From Cymodocea nodosa (taxonomy: Eukaryota > Streptophyta > Magnoliopsida > Alismatales > Cymodoceaceae): a stretch of 64,000 bases of DNA. This document shows positions 10,801 to 20,439 of the stretch, in pieces. The notes beneath the pieces were generated by a model. That model was not told the origin of the DNA. It saw nothing but the letters and a program-made list of their open reading frames with translations, and made no database searches. The translations under genes were made by a program, and so were the position numbers. Location: NCBI GenBank assembly GCA_036874045.1, contig JAZBRI010000003.1, positions 136,501 through 200,500 of the forward strand, read 5' to 3'. The first letter of the stretch is position 1. Each line of letters begins with the position of its first letter.

Positions 10801-13483
10801 ATAGAAGTTTGTAAAAATTATTTAACATAGATAACTACTGATCATTTAAATACAGCAATATATTTTTTGCCTGCAATTATTAAATTCTACATAACGAAGA
10901 GAAAAATCAGGGTGTTACAGACAGGCATCGTGAAACTGCCAAAAAAGGAAACTCTCCATCGATATATCAGATGATTCCATGCATTGTCTGTTGTTCATGG
11001 GAACTGGTACTAAATTACATTGAGCTAACAGGACTCTAGATTTTAAATCCATCTTTGTCAAACAAAGTTATAATGAGTGAAGGTGGTCCTCACTGCCACC
11101 ATGTGAAAATTCACGAGGTAAATTATATAATTTCCAACATCTCAAGTTGCTCATAACTTTGTATTACATAGAGGGTTGTATATTTTAATCATCCACTTGC
11201 TAGAAGCTACAAATGGAAATATTACTAGCCTCATATGGTCTTATTTTGGAGCCTGCTCCAATGTCTCGTATAAAAGAAAAAGAAATCTTCAGTTTGAACA
11301 ACATATGAAGCTATTTAAGCTATCAAAATCTTGTGTCCCTTCTTTAGGCGTGCTAAGAATGTTATGAATGTATTTTTTGATCTCCAAGTTTGCGGTCATT
11401 ATTTTTTGGTAATCCTATCAAGCATTAACTAAGAAAAATAATGACAGAAATAAAACAATGAATGCATCTTGTCTTCTTTTATTTGCAGAGTTCGTGGACA
11501 AAGTGTGCTGCAGAACTTGAAGGTTCCCAGCCCATGTCCCCTACAGATCAATGGACTGATCCACCTAATAGTACCTGTGCACTGTTTATCCATTCAAAAG
11601 CTGAAACATTCTGTGACAAGTTGGAATCTATGGATTGCAACATGGATGTTCAAGAAAAGATAATTCCTGGTAAACTCAAAATGTCTAGGATAATGAGTTC
11701 CTTATTACATTTATTTCCCTAACTTCATAATGTCATGCAGAGGACGAGTCCATGAGTAAGGATTCAAAGATAGAACGTAGAAATCTAACGCCACTTATTG
11801 ATCATTATCCTAATGGAAACAACAATGTTCCTCCAAACATAACAGAGTCTTTGAAGGAGAGAATACCAACACATGAGAAGGAAAACCCTCAACGGTTAAA
11901 TGACCTTCTGAATCCTCATGTTAGCAGGCTGACTATTGAACAAAGCAGCAAAGCTGTTGATCATATTGGAGTTGTTGCTGATCACAGCAAATCACAAGAT
12001 TTACCTAAAGTGGTTTTAAATGATACTCATGTGATTTCTGAAATCAATGACAAGGCAAGTGATGGTGCTGAAGAGTTCCCATTTCTTGAATTGGGTTTGA
12101 ACAGATTGAGCTCAACTGGAACTGGTGGAACTGGCATTACTGATGACCGGAGTGTTCTGCGGCATTCAGATCTCTCAGCCTTCTCCAGGTTTAAATGAAA
12201 ATTTTGTGGGTAAGTTATTTTTGCTTACAACATTTTATTCATTCCTTGTGCTCCTTGTACTGTAGGTACAACACTTCTGCTGCTTCTAACCAGACTCTAA
12301 GAGGATCTGGTGGAAGTTATTCTGTTCCAGTTGAGAGCAGCTCAGGAGCAGTGAAAGTAGAATCCTTTCAAAACCCTGTATCTATAACAAATGTTGTTCC
12401 TCCCAACAAAGTTTTGAACAGGAACTGCAATGATGATGACATAGGATCCACTATCAAGAATTCTTTTGGCAAGCCTATACTTTGCATGAATTCAGCAGCC
12501 ATATTGGCTGTCAAAGGCACACATTCCTCAGCTTTCCATCCCGTGCCGCACGTATCCTCTGCGACACACATTAGACAAGAGAATATTGATGATCTTATGG
12601 GATGTCGAAATATGATACCACCAAGAGGTATCCATTGTCAGGTAAAAGTGCAGCAGCAGCACCAGCACTATCATCATCATCGTCGGGTGCCTAACACACA
12701 ACAGCAGCGGCCCCAACTACAGGATCCAGCAGATCAAGATGATTTTACACTAAAAATCATGTCATCAGCTGCTCCTCAATGTGGATCATCAAATTTATTT
12801 AGTGGCCCTATGGAATGCAATGCTGCAAATTATAGTGTAAATGGAAGTGTCTCAGGAAGCAATCATGGAAGCAATGCCTATAATGGAAGCAGTGCTCCAG
12901 CCAATACAGGAGGCTTAAATATAGATAGTGACAGTAGGTTTGCAGCGAAGAGTGGGGCTGGAGATGGCAATGGCAGTGGAAGTGGAAGTGGGAGTGGAAG
13001 TGGGAGTGGGAGTGGGAGTGGGGTAGATGAGAACCGATTTACACAACGAGAAGCTGCCCTGAACAAATTCAGACAAAAAAGGAAAGAAAGATGCTTTGAG
13101 AAAAAGGTAGCAAAGATGGACAAGGCCATTTCTACTTGTTTCAATATAATTGCGGTTACGAAAAATACAACAGCATGGTTTCAAAATAGCCATAAATTAG
13201 GCAAATCCTATGGCATGTGTTGCCGATGTTAAATTAGAGAAAATAGTTAAACAATTTCTTAAAGATAGCATTACATGAAAGCATCAAAGAACTTAAAGAT
13301 AGTGTTCTAGGAACCATGCTCTGTTCCTTTTCTTTTATTTCTGCCAGTGATATTGGAACATGGGTTTACTGTTCTTTTCAGGTTCGCTATCAAAGTAGGA
13401 AGAGGCTAGCAGAGCAGCGGCCACGTGTGCGTGGTCAATTTGTGCGACAAGCTGTTGGGGAAGAGAAAGGGCAGGGATGCTGA
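1821..13483 (+). CDS. PRR37: Pseudo-response regulator, PRR7/PRR37/PRR73 clade
   Basis: Circadian clock transcriptional repressor; PRR7-clade proteins repress CCA1/LHY-type genes in the nucleus and, in grasses, control photoperiodic flowering. Coding exons: 1821-2274, 6213-6374, 6483-6616, 6877-7032, 11489-11669, 11741-12188, 12266-13106, 13382-13483; 825 aa with all junctions in phase. An in-frame ATG at 1752 would add 23 residues. The pseudo-receiver domain covers about residues 127-248. Its phospho-acceptor position is Glu178 (LVLTEVVMP), not Asp, as is typical of PRRs, and the conserved Lys is K230 (VKPI). After it come a Ser/Gly-rich stretch (SSGSGSESG), the family motif SSWTK, the [12 protein letters not shown] block, a Gly-Ser repeat, and the CCT motif (about 773-815) split by the last intron after FEKK. 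Residues before the receiver are acidic with a seven-Gln run. A possible 80-base 5' UTR intron lies at 1647-1726. Clade assignment is firm; the choice between PRR37, PRR73 and PRR7 names is not. Confidence 0.93.
2275..6212 (+). other. PRR intron 1 (3.9 kb), no gene seen
   Basis: Large AT-rich intron that interrupts the pseudo-receiver coding region right after the NCSYE codons. The donor is GAAG|GTCAGC and the acceptor TTTGCAG|TTACTG. I see only short chance frames. Stretches around 3600-4620 have less skewed composition and may be old retroelement DNA, for example a GATGTGGGAC-type LTR-like phrase near 3833, but no pair of repeats or coding domain supports a call. Confidence 0.6.
7517..8905. 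mobile_element. Putative non-autonomous DNA transposon in PRR intron 4
   Basis: A 1.39 kb AT-rich segment. The left end AAGTATGTTTGTATACTT and the inverted right end AAGTGGGATTTGTGCACTT form imperfect terminal inverted repeats flanked by TA on both sides. Just inside both ends lie GAATTTGAATTCC-like and CCGTCAAATT-like motifs. No transposase frame is visible. It sits in the 4.46 kb intron (7033-11488) between the SerGly-rich exon and the SSWTK exon. The TIRs are imperfect, so the boundaries are tentative; its outer ends resemble those of the MITE-like element near 32.4-33.0 kb. Confidence 0.4.
9675..9833. repeat. Minisatellite, about 3 copies of a ~55-base unit
   Basis: Three head-to-tail imperfect copies of a unit containing ATTGTTTCTAACATAACACA, followed by AAACATAAAACATTTCCATC, in PRR intron 4. 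Copies differ by small indels and substitutions. No coding capacity. Confidence 0.6.
12972..13021 (+). repeat. In-frame GGAAGT/GGGAGT microsatellite encoding Gly-Ser
   Basis: Hexamer-like repeat inside PRR exon 7 that encodes an alternating Gly-Ser tract about 20 residues before the CCT motif. Related PRR37 proteins carry a shorter GNGSGSGSG tract at this place, so the tract is genuine but expanded here. Replication slippage would change tract length without shifting the frame. Confidence 0.8.
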
Positions 13484-13956
13484 TTGCTGACCCTTACTGA
13501 AACAACCGTAGATTACCTGAGGTTAGCACGTAGGCATTCTAAGTTTCTTTGGCTGACGAGATCTGCTTGGTTAAGTGTGATCTATTCATTACGATGCAAG
13601 ACCGTCCAATCTTCATTGAAAACTTATGCAAGGACTACTGGTGTATATCCTGTGACCATGAAGACCACTGGTGAAGGAGCTCATTCATTGGAATGTGAAC
13701 CTTCATCCGTACTGAAAATGGGACAGGCTTATCATTTATATATGTTGTCTTGTTGAAATTAATTATCTCCTTTCCATTGTTTATCTCATTTATCATAAGA
13801 CAAGTTTTTTACTTGAGTGATTAATGCCTTAATGCTTTCTAATGGTGTCTAATGCTATTTTTTTTTTTTCAGAAGTATTATCTCCTTTTTTGGAGGACAT
13901 GCAATTTCCTCTCCGTCTCTATCTCCTTTGTCACCACACTCCATTAGTGTGGCTAC

Positions 13957-14231
13957 TGATATGATTCTTATTAGCCCAACCCATTTACTGACCAACCCAG
14001 AAGTGTTTGTACTGATAAGTTGCCTTGTATTCTCCACTATTCTCGTAGTTGTTAAGTTAGTATCTGTTTTGTGATTTATATTGTGTTTGCTAAGATGGTT
14101 AATATCTAATCATTAATATAAATAGAATTGACGAGAACCCTCTTTCCAAACCCTAGTTTCCTTCACCCTATCCTTGCACTCGTTTTTATTTCCAAGGTGA
14201 TCTCTGTGCTACACTTCTATCACTTGTATTT
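13957..14231 (+). repeat. Left LTR of the Copia element (approximate ends)
   Basis: Shares a diverged but collinear sequence with 18829-19112, including the core GTCTGTTTTGTGATTTATAT (here ATCTG...) and AATATAAATAGAA followed by GAACCCTC. It ends at the primer-binding site at 14232. The 5' edge is estimated by alignment to the right copy. Confidence 0.65.
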
Positions 14232-14352
14232 TGGTATCAAAGCGTCCTTGGGTGTCACATTTGTTCTAAGGATGGAGTAGAGTTCAAGGATCGTATCTAT
14301 GGAAGTTCACTAACTCAAGTACTATCAAGCCATTCTTCGTTGGAAATCCTTA

Positions 14353-15512
14353 GGGTCTGTTAGTGCATGATGGAAAATCCTGACGGAAATGAAAAAGAAA
14401 ATTCTGACGGAAAGGAAATGGAAAATTTGTAACGGAAAGGAAATGGAAAATTTGTAACGGAAAGGAAAAGGAAAATTCTGAGAGGGGTTTAGTGTAGTAC
14501 GGAAAATTCTAAGAGAGGTTTAGTGTAGTACGGAAAATTCTGATGGAAATTCTGACAGAAGTTTATTACAACTAATATTCGAAAAATACAAATACATCTT
14601 AATTAAAATATTACAATACGAAATAATATCATCTAGTTCTTTCATCCTACATTGCCATCATCATATCTTCTCGCATCTTATCTGTCATTTCTTTTCTTTG
14701 TTCTTGAGTCATTCGAACCTGGGCATTGCTTTCTATATGTATCTCTCCCATTGGTTGTATGTCATCAATAATATTTAACTCTTCCAACTCATCTAACAGG
14801 TCCTCAAGTAAATCTTCCTTATCAGTCTTACGAATAAAATTATGAAGCAAAAAACATGCGATGACAATCTTTACTTATGTTTCATATGGATATGGCATTT
14901 GACTACGTAATATTGAGAATCGATGTTTCACAACTTCAAATGTACGCTCAATGACTGTTCTCAGTTGTGAATGTCTGTAGTTTACAGTATTACGAGGAAC
15001 TCTATCATTAACATAATCAGATAGATGGTATCTTACACCTCGATATGGACAAATATATTCTGGTCGATTTGGATATCCAACATCAACTAAGTAAAACTTA
15101 TCTGTATAAAAAAAATATTAGTATGATGATCCTTCATAACTTGTAGAAGTGGAAAACACATTTACCTAGTGGAACTTGAAAATCATTAGGTCTAGTAACT
15201 GCATCTTGGAGAATACGAGCATCAGCAGCTGATCCTTCCCAACTAGCTAAAATATATGTAAATTCCATATCAAAATTACATACTGCCATTACATTTTGAG
15301 ATAATTCACCTTTCCTGTAACCCCCCCTTAATCTATGTAAATATGGCTTATTTTCTGAACGGGGGCGATAGGAAAATATTCGACGGTAAAGGAAATTTTC
15401 GAATTTTATACAATGGTAAAATTCGACTTTCCTTTCCGTCAAGTGTAATGTACACTAACAGCATTCTAACGGAATTCAGCAATTTTCATTTCCATCAGGC
15501 ACTAACCCCCCC
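14353..15512 (-). mobile_element. PIF/Harbinger DNA transposon remnant nested in the Copia leader
   Basis: Length 1160 bases. Terminal inverted repeats are GGGTCTGTTAGTGCATGATG on the left and, inverted, GGGGGGGTTAGTGCCTGATG on the right. They are flanked by the 3-base target duplication TTA (14350-14352 and 15513-15515), as expected for PIF/Harbinger. On the minus strand, transposase remnants (DDE_Tnp_4 type) run 15442 to 14647: the RKGELSQNVMAVCNFDMEFT block, WEGSAADARIL, then after a probable intron FYLVDVGYPNRPEYICPYRG, with VIERTFEVVKHRF and ACFLLHNFIRK further on. The N-terminal part with the first catalytic Asp (DGTH region) is missing and there is a stop after MPYPYET, so it cannot encode an active enzyme. 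Confidence 0.85.
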
Positions 15513-18500
15513 TTAGTATCACTAGTTACATCCTAATAAAACTAGATGAGACTAATTTTCTAGTGTGAAAGGTTCTGTTTGAGTTGATTTTAAGAAACCA
15601 ATGATTAATGCTGCATATTGACGACTCAGTTGTTGACCCAGAAGTTGGATCTAGGGATTTTCCTGAATGGTATGAAAGAGATCAAACTTTAATGTCCTGG
15701 ATAAATGCTATGCTGTCTCTGAATGCCCTACCTTTTGTTGATGGAGCTCGGACAACTAGAGAAACTTGAAACAACCTGATCCATTGCTTTGGTTCTAGGA
15801 CACTTGCTCATATTATGTCGTAAAGAAAGGATTACTTCACCTCAAGAAAGGTGACAAGAAGATGCAGGATTACCTCTAAGGATTTAAGACCATTTTAGAT
15901 CAACTTCAAGCTTGTGGATCTGAAATCAGTGATGAAGATTTATAGACTTACATATTCAATGATTTACTATCATCGTATTAGAACTTGTGGTGTTCCCATC
16001 ACCGTTACAGAACTTCAATCACTGTTGATTTGTGAAGAGATTGACTTGAACGAAGAAATATCTGAGAATGCTACTGCTCTTACAATGATTGCTCAAGGAA
16101 ACACCAATTATAAGGGTGGATTTGATAGAGTAAATAACAAAAATGGTAGAATTGGTAAGAAAAGTTTTAATAATCCTAATATGAAGAATGGTACTCGTCC
16201 GACTTTTCAAATTTGTGGAAAACGTGGACATATTGGCTTGGATTGTTATCATCGTCTACTTATCTGAGAAAACAACCTCCAGAGGAGTTGACGGCAATGG
16301 CAACTACTAATGGTGGATAGAAGCATATCGGTGATGACTCTATTTGGTATACTGATACTGGTGTTTCTAACCACATAACATCAAACTTGGGAAACTTGTA
16401 GATTGTTGTACCTTACAAAGGGTAGTATCTTCTGCAAGTAGGTAATGGTCAAGGTTTGAAAACAAGTTTTGTTGGTTCCTCTATAGTTATTAATGGTTTA
16501 CTTATTTTCAAATTAAATGACATTTTGCATTGTCCTAAAGCTCCTTTGAATTTACTTTCTGTTAATACTCTTTCTCGTGATAATAACTGTTATTTTAAGT
16601 TTAATAACAAGAATTTCTGTATTAAGGACAACCTCTCCAATAAGAAGATCTATCAAGGAATAACTAATGGCACACTCTATCCTATGGGGTTGTCACGGGC
16701 TAGAATACAAGGTTTTGGACCTAGAAAGATTGCTAAAGACACTCTCCACCATAGACTTGGTCATTCTTCAAAGAACATTCAAAATAAATTTGTCTACTTT
16801 AAATGTTGTAAGCAATAATAACAATGCCCGTTCATCTTACAATATTTGTAAAAGTCATAAACTTCTTTTCCCTAATTTTGAATCTTTTTTACAAAATATA
16901 CTAAAACAGTTACATTGTGATATTTGAGGACTTGCTTCCTATGGTTCTCTTACTGGATTCAGATATTACTTCTTGATTGTCTATGACTTTAGCAAATATA
17001 ATTGGTTGTTTTCCTTATGATTTAAATATGAAGTTACTAATATTTTTATTCAATTTAAAACTTTAGTTGAAAACAAGTTTGATAGAAAAATTAAGATTGT
17101 CAAATATGATGATGGAGGAGAATTTGTTGCACATTCATTTACTAATTTTCTCAAAAACAATGGAATTGATCATTAGATAGTTTGTCTCTACACTCCCAAG
17201 CAGAATGGAGTTACAGAAAGGAAACATTATCATGTCCTAGAAATAGGTTTGTCCTCGTTAAATTTCTTTAACATTTAGAAGTTTTTCATGTTGTTGTTTA
17301 CTATGAGAAGACTTTTATATTATGATACTGTCTATCTTCAATTTGTGGATCTTAACCAAATTTGAAATTTTTTATCAAGCATGTAAAGTTCCTGAATGGA
17401 AGGAAGCTATAGATGAAGAATATAATTCTTTGATTCAATAATACACATAGGAGTTGGTACCACATAAACCAGGTATGAATGTTATAGATTGTAAATGAGT
17501 CTACAAGTTGAAAAAGGGTGTTAGATGGAAATATAACTAGACACGAGACTCATCTTGTGGCTAAAGGATTTCTCCAACAGCCTGGTATCGATTTGTTTGA
17601 AACATTCAGCCCAGTTGTAAAACATATAACTATCAAAATAATCTTATCATTGCAACAAGTAGAAAATGATAACTTAGGAAATTTGATGTGGAAAGTACCT
17701 TTTTGCATGGCGAACTTAAAGAAAGAGTACATGCGTCAACCACTTGGCTATGAAGATAAATGTCATCCAAATCACATTTGTCAAATGGTCAAAAGCAATT
17801 TATGGACCTAGATAAACTCCTAGAACTTGATATGGGAAATTAGCATCTATTTTACATGATCTTGAATTTAGTAAATCTCTATCTGATACATCCCTGTTCA
17901 TTTATTGCCAGAGCAATATCTATGTTTATATATTGCTTTACATTGATGATTTTATTATAACTGGATCAGATTCAATTTTTGTTCAACATGCTGTTGATAT
18001 TCTGAATAATAATTTGAAACTTAAGGATCCAGGAAAATTATCATATTTCTTGGGTATATCTGTCTCATACAGGAATGATCTTTTAGTTCTTAACCAATCT
18101 CAATATATTAGACAACTTCTCTATAAAGTTGGATTGGAAGAGAGTAAGCCTGTCAAGACACTTGCTCGAGTTAATAAATTAACAGAGGAAGAAGGCAACC
18201 CTTTAAGAGAGGAAGAATACAGACAACTGATAGGTGCTTTGCAGTATATAACACTATCTCGACCTGACATTTCATTTAGTATCAGCCAGGTATGTCAATT
18301 TATGCATTGTCCTATTGATTTGATCTAGTAGCTGTCAAAAGGATCTTAGGTAATTTAAAAGAAACCATAAATGAATCTCTTATCTATAGACCAAATGATT
18401 TGCGTGTTTTTAGTGATATAGATTATGTAAGGTGCTCACATGATAAAATGTCCTTTGGCGGATACAGTGTTTTTAGGTAGAAATCTCATATCATGGAATA

Positions 18501-18828
18501 CTAAAAAGTAAGCCATTATCTCCAAGTCATCAGTAGAGGCAGGATATTATGGTTTGACAACTGCAACAGCTGAGATTTGTTGGTTGTCATCTCTACTAAA
18601 GGAGTTACATATCCTTCTTTACTCTTTTCCTTATATCACACTAATGCCTAATTCTGTTTTCCATGTAATAACTAAGCATATCAAAGTAGATTTCCATTTT
18701 ATAAAAAAGAAGAAGAAGAAGTAACAAGTGGTCAATTGCAAATTGAGTACGTGCGTAGTGAAGACCAACACCTTCACAAAAGGATTGCGACCTCTGAGAC
18801 TCTAATATATCAAGACCAAACTAAACAT

Positions 18829-19112
18829 TGTTGATAAGTATCGTGTTGGGTTTGCAGGCGGGCGAGAAGATTGTTATGAGCCCAATCCATTTACAGTGCA
18901 GCCCATAAGTGTTTGTAATTAGTTTTTTGGAATTCTCATGGTTGTTAAGTTTCAGTCAGTGTCTGTTTTGTGATTTATATTGTATTTGTTAAGACGGTTA
19001 ATGGAAAAAACCTTTAATATAAATAGAACCGAGGGATCTCAGACTGGGTGGATAAGAACCCTCGTTTCCTCCGTTTCATTTTTACACTCGTTTTCTCTAT
19101 CGCTTGCATTTG
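18829..19112 (+). repeat. Right LTR of the Copia element (approximate ends)
   Basis: Begins TGTTGATAAGTATCG and contains the same TGTTTTGTGATTTATATTG core and TAATATAAATAGAA motif as the left copy. It differs from the left copy by many substitutions and small indels, pointing to an old insertion. Open frames here on either strand are LTR sequence, not genes. Confidence 0.6.
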
Positions 19113-20439
19113 CTACATGTTTTTCCATGGCCTCCACCATTTCCTCCTCGTCAAGACGGCGTATGGAGGAAGGTTGTTCACCTTTTTCTTCTTGTGCGGG
19201 TCCTTGGGGTTGGCAGGTGGTGACGGAGAAGAGAAAGGGGAGGAGGACGGCTTGCATGCAAGCGAATCTGGAAGAAGAGAAATGAGAGAGCGAAGGATAA
19301 AATGCTCACGTGGAGCACGTTTGACATTTCTCGCTGTGGAATCTGAAGAGGATGCGGTAGAAAAGACGTCAAGGCAATACCAACTAAATTAAGGGGAGCA
19401 AACATATTCCGTGCTAAGGGTGACATGACGTCTGATGGGATGCTCGCATTCCATCTGAAGGTGTTCACGTATGATTGATCTCCGTTTGTATTAGCGTAGG
19501 TACGTACCTTGGTAGGATTGATGCAGTGGTTACCATAAATACATGATAAATTTTTTCCCTAAATTAAAGACAGAAGCCTTAGAATTCATCATATTTAGAT
19601 CATAGGTTAATCATGGTCTCGGCCTGAGAAGGGAGAGATTAGGAACTTTGACTAGATCCAATGAGACGGATGCCATGACTATCGGGGAGGCAGAACGGGA
19701 AGGATGCTAAACTCCTTCAACATTCAACCATATGCAAACCAAAAATCCAAATTTATTGAAAAATCGCTACCAATCAGATGTTTAGTTGGTGAAGATGAAC
19801 AGCAACTTGCTCTTGCCTATTTTCCTTCCTTTTTTTAGATGATGTCGATCTCAATCATGCCGCTTCTGCATGTTCTGTCGAATGGGGTCCACCCCCTCCC
19901 CCATTTAAATTCCATAACCCTTTTGCTTGGGTTAAGTAGGATCCCATGCCCATCACACTGCGATAAATGGTAATCAGCTGCGCTAATTTAATTGCTGATA
20001 TTTTTACGAGAATTTGAATTTCGATGGATGGAAATCTATCAGAAAAAAAAAAAACACGTACGTTAATCTTCCATTTTATTTTATCAAAGAAAATAAATAA
20101 TACAAGTCATGATGGACAGAAGGCACGACCATGGTGGCCGGGATAACCAACGGTTGAAGTGAGGGAACCTTTTGCCATCGGACGGTTGGTCTTCTTCCAA
20201 CGGGAAAGGCAAAGGCCGGGCCAGTGGTGCCCTCCTTCCTTCCATCAACCACAAGATAATGACGACTTCCAGTCCGCAGTGAAGAGACAAGTTCCAGAAG
20301 AATTCCTTCCCATAACAGTGATCTCCTCCCCCCCCCCCTCTTTCATGTTGCCCTCCCATCGAATCTTTCGTCCCTCCCCTCCTCTTTTCCTTCCAAGTGT
20401 GGCCCTGAGTGTCTGCGCTTTCCTCTGAGCCCTGGAGGA
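19113..20439. other. Intergenic region and 5' UTR of the CDL1/PBL7-like kinase
   Basis: No gene is supported. The part from about 20300 onward is pyrimidine-rich, with a run of about nine C at 20330-20338, and probably belongs to the promoter and 5' UTR of the kinase gene. Several open frames overlap here on both strands, but none has family-like content. Confidence 0.5.

Larger units (their letters stand above)
13957..19112 (+). mobile_element. Decayed Ty1/Copia LTR retrotransposon
   Basis: Two diverged LTR-like copies (about 13957-14231 and 18829-19112) flank an internal region. A primer-binding site similar to the initiator-Met tRNA type, TGGTATCAAAGC, lies at 14232. Order of remnants on +: gag (about 15650-16266, including a zinc knuckle whose first Cys is lost), protease with a DTG-type active site near 16350, GAG-pre-integrase (about 16560-16690), integrase with KYDDGGEF and YTPKQNGVTER blocks (about 17100-17230), reverse transcriptase with an intact YIDD box near 17938, and RNase H (about 18340-18600). 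The frame is broken by many stops and shifts, so the element is inactive. A PIF/Harbinger element is inserted between the primer-binding site and gag. Confidence 0.85.

Noticed and set aside
12878..13193. Minus-strand frames with PLPLPLPL or PTPTPTPT repeats
   Set aside because: They are the antisense of the Gly-Ser microsatellite in the PRR exon.
18980..19468. Several overlapping 70-115 aa frames on both strands
   Set aside because: They lie in or beside the right LTR of the Copia element and have no conserved content.
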